Source: Oscillibacter sp.
Lineage (GTDB): Bacteria; Bacillota; Clostridia; Oscillospirales; Oscillospiraceae
Assembly: GCA_017527365.1 (NCBI GenBank)
Contig: JAFXQD010000083.1
Span: 1 to 50,416, forward strand
Length of the DNA: 50,416 nucleotides
Direction of reading: 5' to 3'
The translations under genes were made by a program, and so were the position numbers. Position 1 is the first letter of the stretch. The number at the start of each line of letters is the position of its first letter. Shown here one piece after another: positions 9,269-17,176 of the stretch. Under the pieces are notes generated by a model. That model did not search any database, was not told the DNA's origin, and worked only from the letters and a program-made list of their open reading frames with translations.

Positions 9269-10318
9269 ATGGCGTTTCGCATTACGACAAACGGCCTGAT
9301 GCGCTCGTACCGCACCAGCCTTGGAAGAATTGACCAGAAAGTGTATGATACTATGGAGCGCGTTCAGACAACCCGGAACTTCAGCTCGTTCCACGAAAAC
9401 CCCGCCGGCGCAAGCAAGGCTTTCCAGCTCCGCCGCTCTTATTGGCGCGCCCAAGACCATATTGACAACACCAATTATGTCATTAGCAAGTTCCAAATGG
9501 GCTGGAGCGCCGCCAACGCCATTGTGAACGGCGACGAGAAAACCCCCAGCTTGGACGGAATCCAGTCCAGCCTCACTGCCCTGAACGGCACCGCCGGCTC
9601 CAGCCGCGCAATTTTAGGCGGGGAATTGATTTCCAAAGCGGACGCCATTGTCATGAGCATGAACGCCCGCTACAACGACGAATTTGTGTTCGCGGGAATC
9701 GACGGAATGAACGTCCCGTTTACGTGGGGGGAAAACGGGGAATTGCTCTATCGGGGCGTGGACGTCAGCGCCGCCGAGGGCACGGAAGACTATGAGAAGC
9801 TCCAAAAGATGGCGGCGGAGACCGGATACGTGGACGTGGGCGTCGGTCTGCAAGAGGACGAAAACGGGGATATTGTGGACAGCAGCGCGTTCAATTCCGC
9901 CATTTCCGGAGTTGCCTTTCTTGGCTACGGCCTCGACGAGGACGGCGACCCGAAAAATCTCGCCGTGCTCATGAACGAGCTTGGCAACATTTTTCAGGAC
10001 TGCGACCGGGAGACCGGCGCATACGCCTCGGAAGCGGACGAAAAACGGGCGCAAGCCCTCGCAGAGAAACTTCATGACGTTATCGGGCACGTTCAGGAAC
10101 AGCACGTCAAGATTTCCTCCGACAGCGAATACCTGCAAATCAACCTCACCCATTTGGAAGAGACGCAGTACACGCTCAACACGGAGATTTCGGAACTGGA
10201 GCAGATGGACCCCGCCCTTTCCGTCACGGAGATGTTCTGGGCGCAGTATTGCTATCAGGCCGCGCTTAAAATCGGAAACGAACTGGTCAATCAGACCTTG
10301 TTTGACTATATGAAATAA
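9269..10318 (+). CDS. flgL: Flagellar hook-associated protein 3, FlgL
   Basis: A 349-residue flagellin-like junction protein. The N-terminal helix includes MAFRITTNGLMRSY and QTTRNFSSFHENPA. The C-terminal helix includes LTHLEETQYTLNTEISEL and ends in the hydrophobic D0 segment. It joins FlgK to the flagellin filament. GGGAGG upstream and tight spacing after flgK support co-expression. The central insertion is acidic and variable, as is usual for surface domains. Flagellin itself is not encoded in this window. Confidence 0.94.
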   Translation: MAFRITTNGLMRSYRTSLGRIDQKVYDTMERVQTTRNFSSFHENPAGASKAFQLRRSYWRAQDHIDNTNYVISKFQMGWSAANAIVNGDEKTPSLDGIQSSLTALNGTAGSSRAILGGELISKADAIVMSMNARYNDEFVFAGIDGMNVPFTWGENGELLYRGVDVSAAEGTEDYEKLQKMAAETGYVDVGVGLQEDENGDIVDSSAFNSAISGVAFLGYGLDEDGDPKNLAVLMNELGNIFQDCDRETGAYASEADEKRAQALAEKLHDVIGHVQEQHVKISSDSEYLQINLTHLEETQYTLNTEISELEQMDPALSVTEMFWAQYCYQAALKIGNELVNQTLFDYMK

Positions 10319-10518
10319 TCGTTTTCCGTCCCGTCCAATCGACGTAAAAAAGGCGGCTTCGGACGAAATCCGCGCCCCCGTCTCCGGCGGCTCCTCGCGC
10401 CGATACGGACAGGGACGCCGCGCCCGTTTCCCCGGCGCCCGCCTTTGGAATCTCGCGGCGGACGCCGCGCCTTTCCATAAAAGCATTTTTTAGAGCCATG
10501 AAAGGAAGTGCTTTGGAA

Positions 10519-11145
10519 ATGTATCCTCTGATTGAAATCAAGAGCGTACCCATCGAACTGCAGTTCAAGACGACAAGCGCGTCTTTGGAGTACACTCGCG
10601 GCACGGCGGAGATGGAAATCAGCCGTTCCGAGCAGGGCGGCGTCAACGTCACCAGCCGCCCCATTCAGGTCAAGCTCGACACCTTTGAACAGCGGGGCGG
10701 CCAGTTCTCCGCCGCGACCGCCGCCGTCAGCGCCGCCGTCAGCCAGCAACAACAACAGCCCGCGCAGGCGCAGTATCAGGCGACCTCCGCCTATGCCGAC
10801 CAAGGCCAGATTCAACTCAGCGCCCGCATCAGCCAGAGCATCCCGCAGGCGGCGCCCGCCGCGCAGACGGCCGACGGCGGAAGCGGCTACACCGTGCCGG
10901 AACATATGAACCCCGCCGCCGATTCGGGCGCGCAGTGGGAGGACGGCGCCATGCAGATTCGCTACGCCATGGACAAGCTGAACTTTGACTGGAAAATCGA
11001 CAAGGGCGAGTTCAAGTTCACCCCCGGCGACATTGAAATCTCTATCGCGCAGAAACCCAGCCTGACCATCAAGTATACCGGCGGGCCGATTTACGTGCCC
11101 CGCTCCGCCGACCCGAATTATCAGCCTGTGGACGTGAACGCGTAA
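10519..11145 (+). CDS. DUF6470 (YviE-like) flagellar-locus protein
   Basis: A 208-residue protein resembling DUF6470/YviE, which in Bacillus lies between flgL and fliW just as here. The N-terminus (MYPLIEIKSVPIELQFKT) and the later GxxxFxPGDIEIS-type strands match the family as recalled. Function is not established. AAGGAAG at 10502-10508 with a 10-nt spacer favours ATG 10519; ATG 10498 is in frame but lies in front of that ribosome site. The middle (about 65-130) is Gln/Ala-rich and probably disordered. The 179-bp gap before it holds a 12-bp direct repeat (10413-10424 and 10460-10471) but no clear promoter. Confidence 0.8.
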   Translation: MYPLIEIKSVPIELQFKTTSASLEYTRGTAEMEISRSEQGGVNVTSRPIQVKLDTFEQRGGQFSAATAAVSAAVSQQQQQPAQAQYQATSAYADQGQIQLSARISQSIPQAAPAAQTADGGSGYTVPEHMNPAADSGAQWEDGAMQIRYAMDKLNFDWKIDKGEFKFTPGDIEISIAQKPSLTIKYTGGPIYVPRSADPNYQPVDVNA

Positions 11146-11172
11146 GCGACCGTGGAACTGGGAGGCGCCTAT

Positions 11173-11646
11173 ATGAAGACGGATACCAAATATTTCGGGG
11201 AAATCACATATGAGGAAAACGAACTTCTGACATTTCCCAAGGGGCTCTATGGCTTTGAGGACGAACGGTCTTTCCTTCTGCTTCCCTTTGCCGACAACGG
11301 AACCTTGTTCAGTCTTCAGAGCGTCCAAACGCCCCGTCTGGCTTTTATTCTGATGGACCCCTTTTCCCTCGACGGCTCTTACGCGCCGATTTTGCAGGAG
11401 GACGAGTTGCGCTTCCTAAACGTAGAGAAAAGCGAGGAGCTCTTTTACTATGTGATGTGCGTCGTCAAGGACCCCGTTTCGGAAAGCACGGTGAATATGC
11501 GCTGTCCGGTGGCTATCAACGACGACGGGACGGGCATACAGGTGATTTTAGAGGACGCGTCTTGGCATATGCGCCATAAGCTCGGCGAGTTTCCCCGCGA
11601 GGGGGACGAGGACGGCGGAGGGCGAAAGGAGGAGGCGCTATGCTGA
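11173..11646 (+). CDS. fliW: Flagellar assembly factor FliW
   Basis: A 157-residue FliW-fold protein. Visible hallmarks are the N-terminal GEITYEENELLTFPKGLYGFED stretch (two strands and the family PxGLxGF motif), the FILMDPF segment and the NMRCPVAIN segment. In Bacillus, FliW binds either flagellin or CsrA and so links flagellin secretion to translation. GGGAGG at 11160-11165 with a 7-nt spacer selects ATG 11173; the in-frame GTG at 11152 precedes this site. It overlaps csrA by 7 nt, the usual coupled arrangement. Confidence 0.93.
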   Translation: MKTDTKYFGEITYEENELLTFPKGLYGFEDERSFLLLPFADNGTLFSLQSVQTPRLAFILMDPFSLDGSYAPILQEDELRFLNVEKSEELFYYVMCVVKDPVSESTVNMRCPVAINDDGTGIQVILEDASWHMRHKLGEFPREGDEDGGGRKEEALC

Positions 11647-11972
11647 TACTGCGGCGCAAGTCGGGCGAATCCATCGTCATCGGCGATAAGGTTACCGTCA
11701 CCGTGCTGGACATCAACGAGGGAAGCGTGCGCCTTGCCATCGACGCCCCGAAGGCGATTTCCATTTTGCGCAGCGAACTATTGCAGGCGGCTGACACAAA
11801 CCGGGATTCCGTCGTAGCGGAACATCCGCCCTCCCGCGACCTGCTCCGGCTTCTGGAAGGCAAGCGCGGAAAAGAGCGCCCCGGCGCGCCGAGGCGCCCC
11901 CGCCCCCGCCCCGTCAAGCCCGGCGCGGCGGAACAGGCGCTTCCGGCGGATTCCGACGCCCCGAAGCAATAG
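11640..11972 (+). CDS. csrA: Carbon storage/translational regulator CsrA, C-terminally extended
   Basis: Residues 1-50 are a typical CsrA: MLILRRKSGESIVIGD, then VTVLDINEGSVRLAIDAPK and I-R-E/L-like helix residues. CsrA dimers bind GGA-containing RNA loops and repress translation, classically of flagellin mRNA. The strong ribosome site AAAGGAGGAGGC lies in the fliW 3' end. At 110 residues it is longer than the usual 60-75. The extra tail (from about 65) is Arg/Pro-rich and probably disordered. The start overlaps the fliW stop. Confidence 0.92.
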   Translation: MLILRRKSGESIVIGDKVTVTVLDINEGSVRLAIDAPKAISILRSELLQAADTNRDSVVAEHPPSRDLLRLLEGKRGKERPGAPRRPRPRPVKPGAAEQALPADSDAPKQ

Positions 11973-11995
11973 GGTTTTCCCGCGGCATAACGAAA

Positions 11996-12030
11996 CCCGC
12001 GTATCGGCGAAAATCCGGTGCGCGGGCTTT
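11996..12030. terminator. Hairpin between convergent csrA and comFB-like genes
   Basis: CCCGCG at 11996-12001 pairs with CGCGGG at 12021-12026, with a second short stem (CGG/CCG) inside. CTTT follows on the plus strand and AAA precedes it, so it could act as a weak terminator in both directions. It sits exactly between the two convergent stops. Confidence 0.45.
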
Positions 12031-12040
12031 GGCTGTCCGA

Positions 12041-13183
12041 CTATCTCCCGTGGTGGGGGCGCTTCATGACCATGCGGCACGCGCTCATAACCTGAACGGT
12101 CACGGCGGCGCTGTATCGTTCCTCATACATCGAGAGCAACGGCAGAATGTCGCGGTTCTGCATCGCCACGTATTTCGCGGGCAGATTGGAAAGCGCAATC
12201 GCGGTAACGTCCACCTTGCAACGGTTGCAGGTGCACATTCCAAACTGTTTCATCAGTTTGTCCGCCTTCTCCTCCACAAGCGCCTGCGTCAGATTGAAGC
12301 AGACAAACTGCTCGTAATCGTGCGCCGTGGCGGGATGTTGGGCGTATGTCGAGGATTGCGGGGCGGGTTGCGGCGCGGGAGGCGCGGCTTGCTGTGCATA
12401 CTGCGGCGCGGGCTGTTGCGCCGTCTGCCGGATGGGAGGCGCGGGCTGTTGTTGCGCGGGTTGCGGCGTCGGCTGTCGCGCATACTGCGGCGCGGGTTGT
12501 TGCACATATTGCGGGGCGGCTTGTTTTTCAAGCGACATTGCGGGTTGCGGCGCGGCTTGCTGTACGGGTTGCGGCGTCGGCTGTTGCGCGTACTGCGGCG
12601 CGGGTTGTTGCGCAGGTTGAGGGGCGGCTTGTTGAGCGGGAGGCGCGGCGGGTTGCGGCGGCCAGTCCGGTTCGGGTTCGGGCTCCGGGGCGGGCTGTTC
12701 CGCCATTCCCGCCGTCAGCTCGTCGGCGAAATCGAAATCCAGCGCCGCCGGGCGCGGCGGCTCTTCGGCAAAGGTCGGCATGGTGCTGTTTCCCAGCGTC
12801 GAGGGGTTGCTCAACATCGACAAGAGTTCAAGCGTTCGCGGGTCGGGCTCCGTTTCGCCCTGCGCCTCCGGCTCGGCGGGCGGCGTTTCGACAGGTTCCG
12901 GCTGAGGCGCGGCGCGTTGGGGACGCGACGGTTCTTTCTTCCCAAACAACCCCATCAGCGAATCTTCTTCCGCCTCAAGCGACGCTTGAATCCTGCTTTC
13001 CGTGGCGGCGTCGTCCAGCCCGCGCCCGGCTTTCGACGCGCCCCGGCTTTCCGCCGCGTCGTCCTGCCCGTCCTCTCTATTGTTACGGGAGCCGCCCAGA
13101 AGGGAAGCCGCCGGGTCGGTCAACAGACTGAGCACTCGCGCCGTCTTACTGCTCTTCCCCGTTTTTGATGCGTTTTTTGGCAT
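12041..13183 (-). CDS. ComFB-domain protein with Gln/Pro/Ala linker
   Basis: This 380-residue protein has three parts. Residues 1-140 are polar and acidic without recognised domains. Residues 150-270 are built of degenerate QPAPQ/AQQ-type repeats and are certainly low complexity. Residues 285-380 match the late-competence ComFB domain: an EQFVCFNL helix, then the Cys cluster C317-x-C319-xx-C322 followed by VDVTAIALSNLPAKYV. ComFB has no settled function in Bacillus; other ComFB-domain proteins have been implicated in cyclic-di-nucleotide sensing. It follows parA on the same strand but has its own extended -10 promoter. Convergent with csrA. The domain call is by motif recognition only. Confidence 0.75.
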   Translation of the reverse strand: MPKNASKTGKSSKTARVLSLLTDPAASLLGGSRNNREDGQDDAAESRGASKAGRGLDDAATESRIQASLEAEEDSLMGLFGKKEPSRPQRAAPQPEPVETPPAEPEAQGETEPDPRTLELLSMLSNPSTLGNSTMPTFAEEPPRPAALDFDFADELTAGMAEQPAPEPEPEPDWPPQPAAPPAQQAAPQPAQQPAPQYAQQPTPQPVQQAAPQPAMSLEKQAAPQYVQQPAPQYARQPTPQPAQQQPAPPIRQTAQQPAPQYAQQAAPPAPQPAPQSSTYAQHPATAHDYEQFVCFNLTQALVEEKADKLMKQFGMCTCNRCKVDVTAIALSNLPAKYVAMQNRDILPLLSMYEERYSAAVTVQVMSACRMVMKRPHHGR

Positions 13184-13214
13184 TCCTGTTCCCCCTTTTC
13201 AATTCACGCGCTGT

Positions 13215-13238
13215 CCGAAGCCCGTCGGACGGGTTCGG
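13215..13238 (-). other. Stem-loop in the leader of the ComFB-domain gene
   Basis: CCGAA-g-CCCGT pairs with ACGGG-TTCGG around a three-base loop. It lies between the predicted promoter and the start codon of the ComFB-domain gene on the minus strand. It may be a leader structure or residual terminator for parA transcripts. Confidence 0.4.
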
Positions 13239-13254
13239 CTTTTCTTCTGTTCCC

Positions 13255-13283
13255 ATTATAGCACACAATCTCCCGTTTGAAAA
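13255..13283 (-). promoter_or_regulatory. Extended -10 sigma-A-type promoter for the ComFB-domain gene
   Basis: On the minus strand TGCTATAAT (complement of 13255-13263) is a perfect extended -10. The best -35 candidate is TTTTCA (complement of 13278-13283), 17 nt upstream, which is weak. It would start transcription in the gap between parA and the ComFB-domain gene. Confidence 0.45.
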
Positions 13284-13302
13284 GAGCGTATGTCGGAAAC
13301 CG

Positions 13303-14064
13303 TCATTTTCCGCTCATCATTTCCTTGACCAGCGCCTTGAAATCCTTGGCGGGCTTGGAGCCGGGGTCGTAGGTGATAATGCTTTCGGCGTAGGCGGGCG
13401 CCGCCGCCACCGACACGCTGCTGTGTATTTTCGTGCGGAAAACCTTGGTGCCCAGATTTTTCGCCAGCTTCTGCGCCATTTCGTCAACCTCCCGGTTCAA
13501 ACGCAGGCGCATACTGAAGCGGTTGAGCAGGATTCCCATGACCTCAAGGTCGAGGTTGAAGTTCTCCTTCACGCTCATGATGGTGTCGCGGATTTGCGAG
13601 ACGGCCAGCACGCTGAGAATCTCCGGCGCCATGGGGATGATGAGCCCGCCCGACGCCGCGTAAGCGTTGACGGTGAGCACGTTCAAGGCGGGGGGCGTGT
13701 CGATGATGATGTAGTCGTAATGTCCGGCGATTTTTCTCAACTGGTTGCGCAAAAGGCATTCGCGGCCTTCCGAGCGGAACTCCAGCTCCACGGTGGACAG
13801 GTCGATGTTGGACGGCACGATGTCGCCCAGCTCTTCCGTGCCTACAATCACGTCGTCAATGGACTTTTCGCCCGTGAACACGTCGTAAATGGTGTCGCAG
13901 TGCTCGATGTCCACCCCGGCGCTGAACCCCAAGCTCCCCTGCGGGTCCATGTCCACGCCAAGGGTCCGGTACTTCATCTTTTTCAGGACGCCCAGAATCG
14001 ACATTGCCGCCGTGGTTTTCCCGACGCCGCCCTTCTGGTTCGTGATGGTGATGATTTTTTTCAA
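13303..14064 (-). CDS. ParA/Soj/MinD-type ATPase
   Basis: A 253-residue ParA-family ATPase. The deviant Walker A is NQKGGVGKTT (residues 8-17) with both lysines, Walker A' is LGVDMDPQGSL, and Walker B is YIIIDTPP. ParA proteins form ATP sandwich dimers on DNA or cargo and position chromosomes, chemotaxis arrays or other assemblies. There is no ParB gene nearby, and it sits among flagellar genes, so an array- or machinery-positioning role is more likely than plasmid partition; this is inference. The start is TTG at 14064, set by GGGAGGA 7 nt upstream. A sigma-28-like element precedes it, mirrored against that of fliD. Confidence 0.88.
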   Translation of the reverse strand: MKKIITITNQKGGVGKTTAAMSILGVLKKMKYRTLGVDMDPQGSLGFSAGVDIEHCDTIYDVFTGEKSIDDVIVGTEELGDIVPSNIDLSTVELEFRSEGRECLLRNQLRKIAGHYDYIIIDTPPALNVLTVNAYAASGGLIIPMAPEILSVLAVSQIRDTIMSVKENFNLDLEVMGILLNRFSMRLRLNREVDEMAQKLAKNLGTKVFRTKIHSSVSVAAAPAYAESIITYDPGSKPAKDFKALVKEMMSGK

Positions 14065-14100
14065 AGCAAGTCCTCCCGTCTGATAAAAATTTCTCCGGCC

Positions 14101-14131
14101 CTATTAATCTTTCTATCTATTATGTCGATAT
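14101..14131 (+). promoter_or_regulatory. sigma-28-like promoter for fliD
   Basis: CTATTAAT at 14101-14108 is followed after 16 nt by TCGATAT at 14125-14131. The pattern matches the cheA and flgM upstream sites. The fliD start codon is 71 nt downstream. Confidence 0.55.
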
Positions 14132-14152
14132 AAAAGATAAGAAAATTAATAG
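14122..14152 (-). promoter_or_regulatory. Mirror sigma-28-like element facing parA
   Basis: On the minus strand CTATTAAT (complement of 14145-14152) is followed after 16 nt by TCGACAT (complement of 14122-14128). The -10 is weaker than in the plus-strand copy and overlaps it. Together they form a near-symmetric module that could fire both ways. Confidence 0.4.
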
Positions 14153-14201
14153 GGGAACGCAAATTTTTTCAAGCGCCCTATTCGCAAGGGAGTTGAGCGT
14201 T

Positions 14202-16622
14202 ATGGCAAACATCAACAGTTTGATGAGCAACACCTCCGCAAACGCGACCAACCTGTACGGGACGCGGAACGTCCTCAGCGGTCTGGCCAGCGGCATGGAC
14301 ACGGAATCCATGATTGCCAACAGCGTTTCGGGCTACAAAGCCAAAATCACGCAGTTGCAACAACAGCAGACGAAATACGAGTGGAAGCAGGACGCCTACC
14401 GGAGCATTACCGACAAGCTGTACTCGTTGAGCGACAAGTACACCTCCTACACCTCCAAGACCAACCTCTACAGCAACGCCTTCTTCAACAATTCCGTTGC
14501 GACATCCGTCGTAGGCGCGCCGGAGAACGTAGGCAAGGTTTCCGCGACCGGAAAAGCCTCCGGCGACATCGAGATTTTAGCCGCGCAGACCGCCACCGCC
14601 GCCCGCTATTCCGTGAACGCCTCCGCGATATACGGCGCGGCGCAAAACACCGGAACCGCCGTCGGAAACTTGAACGCCGCCGCCCTCAACGGACAGGAAC
14701 TCAACGTGACTTTCAACGGCGTGACAAAAGCCGTCAAAATCGACGCTTCCGGATTGGCGAAGGACGCCAACGGCAACGTGACCGGAGAATCCTTGAGAGA
14801 CCACTTGCAGGCGCAAATCAACCGCGCATTCGGCGAGAACAGGGTAAGCGTGAGCTTTGCCGACAACAAGCTGAGCTTTTCGACGGCGGAATCTTTCTCC
14901 ACGCTGAAAGTCGCGGGAGCCTCCGACGACGTGGCAAGCGCGCTCGGACTTGGCGGCGGGCTGACGAACTATCTGGACACCTCGAAGTCGATTAAGTCCC
15001 TCTTGGGCGACGGCTGGACGGACAATTTCGCGGACGTGCGGGACAAGGCCGACGGGCTGACGGCGGAAAAGGATTCCGAGGGCAAAGTGAACGGCTATTT
15101 CAAGGACGCGAGCGGAAACCGTTACAAGTACAACTCGGACGACCAAAAATACTACATGGTGGACGGCGGCGGCGACTATATGCACAAGCTGGTGATTAAC
15201 GGCACAAGCATTAACGTTTCGGAGAACGCCTCCCTTTCCGCCGTCATGAACGCCGTCAACAACAGCGAGGCGGGCGTCAATATCGCCTACTCCCAGCTTA
15301 CCAACCAGTTTGTCGCCAACGCCAAGGAGACCGGGGAAGCCAACGGCATTTCTTTCGACAACGCCCTTGCAAAAAAGCTCTTTGGCGTCGAAGACCCCGC
15401 GCAACGCAACCTGAAAGAACTTTTCCGCATTGGCGACAGTGTGACGAGTTTTACGCTGGAAATCAACTCTAAAGTAGTGGGACCCGCCGGAACGACCTTT
15501 AACGCCAACAGCACCGTCCAAGACCTCATAGACGCCATCAACGACAAAACCGGGGGCAACAGAATTACCTCTTCCGTCTCTTACGATAGCGCAACGGGCA
15601 CGTTCCAATTTCCTTCCGGCTGGAATACCCGTAGCTTCACAGCCAAGGACGCAAGCGGAAACGCTCTCGGCACGGCAACCGGGGCGGAACTGTTCCGCGA
15701 CAATCTTGCCATGGCGGATGTGTCGCGCAGCGACGGGGAGGACGCCACCGTTGTGGCGAACGTCAACGGAAAGCAAATCACGCTCAAACGCGCCTCCAAC
15801 ACGTTCGACATGGACGGCCTGTCCGTGTGTATTAAAGACAGTTTCGGCAACGTCAGCGCCCCCGATTCCAACGACGCCGTGTCCTTCAAGACCAGCGCCG
15901 ACGCCGACGGCATTATGAAGACCATCAAGGAATTTGTGGACGACTACAACGCCGTTTTGAAAGAAGTCCACGACGCCTACGCCACCCAGCCGGCGGAAAA
16001 GAACTCCTCCACCCACGCCAAATACGAGCCCCTCACCGACGACGACAAGTCGTCCATGAGCGAAAGCGCCGTCAAGTCCTACGAGGAAAAGGCTAAACAA
16101 GGGCTTCTCTTCGGCGACAGCGATTTGAGCGCGCTTTACGGCAGGCTGGTCAACAGCGTCGCCGTCGGAGCCGGAGCCGCCGACCTGAAAGCCATCGGCA
16201 TTTCCACCACGTATTCCGGCGGGCTGACGCAGCTTAAGATTAACGAAACCGAGCTCCGCGCCGCGCTGGAGAACGAACCCGACAAAGTGCGCGAGACCTT
16301 CGCCAAGTCCAAGGAGGGCGGCGCGCCCTACGACGGGCTTATGACGAACGTCAAGAAAACTCTGGAGCAGTACGCCTCCACTTCCAGCGCCAGCCCCGGC
16401 ATTCTGGTCAAAAAGGCGGGCTCCACGTTCTCTTCCGCCTCCCTGCTCAACAACGCCGTGCAGAAACAGCTTGAAAACGTGCAGGCGCAGATTGAGCGCT
16501 GGCAGACCAAGATGAGCAGTAAAATCGACTACTACACGCGCCAGTTCACCGCGCTGGAAAAGCTCATGAACACCATGAACAGCCAGAGCTCCGCCTTGGC
16601 CGGGCTGATGGGCGGCTATTAA
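14202..16622 (+). CDS. fliD: Flagellar filament cap protein FliD
   Basis: An 806-residue FliD, about 300 residues longer than Bacillus FliD. The N-terminal FliD_N region has LASGMDTESMI and a QLQQQQTKYEWKQDAYRSI coiled coil. The C-terminal part shows VDDYNAVLKEVH, the LKAIGISTTY...LKINETEL block and a final coiled coil (KIDYYTRQFTALEKLMNTMNS). It caps the growing filament and folds flagellin. AAGGGAG with a 9-nt spacer favours ATG 14202 over the upstream in-frame TTG. The added length is in the exposed middle domains, which commonly vary between strains. fliS follows. Confidence 0.94.
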   Translation: MANINSLMSNTSANATNLYGTRNVLSGLASGMDTESMIANSVSGYKAKITQLQQQQTKYEWKQDAYRSITDKLYSLSDKYTSYTSKTNLYSNAFFNNSVATSVVGAPENVGKVSATGKASGDIEILAAQTATAARYSVNASAIYGAAQNTGTAVGNLNAAALNGQELNVTFNGVTKAVKIDASGLAKDANGNVTGESLRDHLQAQINRAFGENRVSVSFADNKLSFSTAESFSTLKVAGASDDVASALGLGGGLTNYLDTSKSIKSLLGDGWTDNFADVRDKADGLTAEKDSEGKVNGYFKDASGNRYKYNSDDQKYYMVDGGGDYMHKLVINGTSINVSENASLSAVMNAVNNSEAGVNIAYSQLTNQFVANAKETGEANGISFDNALAKKLFGVEDPAQRNLKELFRIGDSVTSFTLEINSKVVGPAGTTFNANSTVQDLIDAINDKTGGNRITSSVSYDSATGTFQFPSGWNTRSFTAKDASGNALGTATGAELFRDNLAMADVSRSDGEDATVVANVNGKQITLKRASNTFDMDGLSVCIKDSFGNVSAPDSNDAVSFKTSADADGIMKTIKEFVDDYNAVLKEVHDAYATQPAEKNSSTHAKYEPLTDDDKSSMSESAVKSYEEKAKQGLLFGDSDLSALYGRLVNSVAVGAGAADLKAIGISTTYSGGLTQLKINETELRAALENEPDKVRETFAKSKEGGAPYDGLMTNVKKTLEQYASTSSASPGILVKKAGSTFSSASLLNNAVQKQLENVQAQIERWQTKMSSKIDYYTRQFTALEKLMNTMNSQSSALAGLMGGY

Positions 16623-16705
16623 TATCGTGCGCGGGCTGTCAAGTTTCCGCGTGAACCGCGGCGGCGGGAGCCGCCGCGCATACTGTGATACGGACGGTTG
16701 AAATT

Positions 16706-17176
16706 ATGAATGCAAGAGGCTATCAGCAATACAGGGAGCAGTCCCTGAACACCATGACCCCCGGCGAACTGCTCCTGCTGGTGCTTGACGAGCTTGTCAA
16801 GCGCCTTATGCGCGGCGATTTGGCGTTGCAACAGCGGGACTACGCGCTTTTTGAGTCGTCCATAGACCGCTGTATTGCCATTGTGCGCTATTTGGACGAC
16901 ACGCTCGACCGGAAATACGAGATTAGCCGCGAACTGCACCGCCTGTACGAGTTCTTCAGCTACGACCTCAACCGGATTAAAATCGGGCGGAACCAAGAGG
17001 AGTTGAACCGCCTGCGCCCGCTGATTACGGACTTGCGCGACGCGTTCCGCGTTGCGGAGCATACGGTCGCGGAGCAGAACGGCGCCAACGCCGCAAGCAG
17101 TATTTCGGGGCCGCGCAACCTTTCCGAACCCGGTTTTGAGGGGGGGCGTATGCCCTATGGAAGCTCGTATTCTTGA
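16706..17176 (+). CDS. fliS: Flagellin export chaperone FliS
   Basis: A 156-residue helical protein starting MNARGYQQYREQS, then MTPGELLLLVLDEL, both strong FliS signatures. It caps flagellin C-termini in the cytoplasm to prevent premature polymerisation. ATG 16706 gives the family N-terminus; an in-frame GTG at 16685 is the alternative. The Shine-Dalgarno sequence is weak. The C-terminal 35 residues are longer and more polar than usual. It overlaps the next gene by 20 nt. Confidence 0.9.
   Translation: MNARGYQQYREQSLNTMTPGELLLLVLDELVKRLMRGDLALQQRDYALFESSIDRCIAIVRYLDDTLDRKYEISRELHRLYEFFSYDLNRIKIGRNQEELNRLRPLITDLRDAFRVAEHTVAEQNGANAASSISGPRNLSEPGFEGGRMPYGSSYS

Noticed and set aside
7243-9315. 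690-codon open frame antisense to flgK
   Set aside because: A shadow of flgK caused by codon bias, with no domain and no ribosome site.
10413-10471. 12-bp direct repeat (GGACGCCGCGCC) before the DUF6470 gene
   Set aside because: GC-rich words of this kind recur by chance in this genome, and no bound element or mobile boundary is seen.
12350-12640. Possible CRISPR or tandem DNA repeat
   Set aside because: The repetition follows codons for Gln, Pro and Ala in a protein linker. Units are irregular in length and lack spacers.
12346-13131. Gly/Cys- and Arg/Ala-rich frames on the plus strand over the ComFB-domain gene
   Set aside because: They are complements of the QPAPQ-type repeat DNA. The minus-strand frame has the conserved ComFB domain and a good start.
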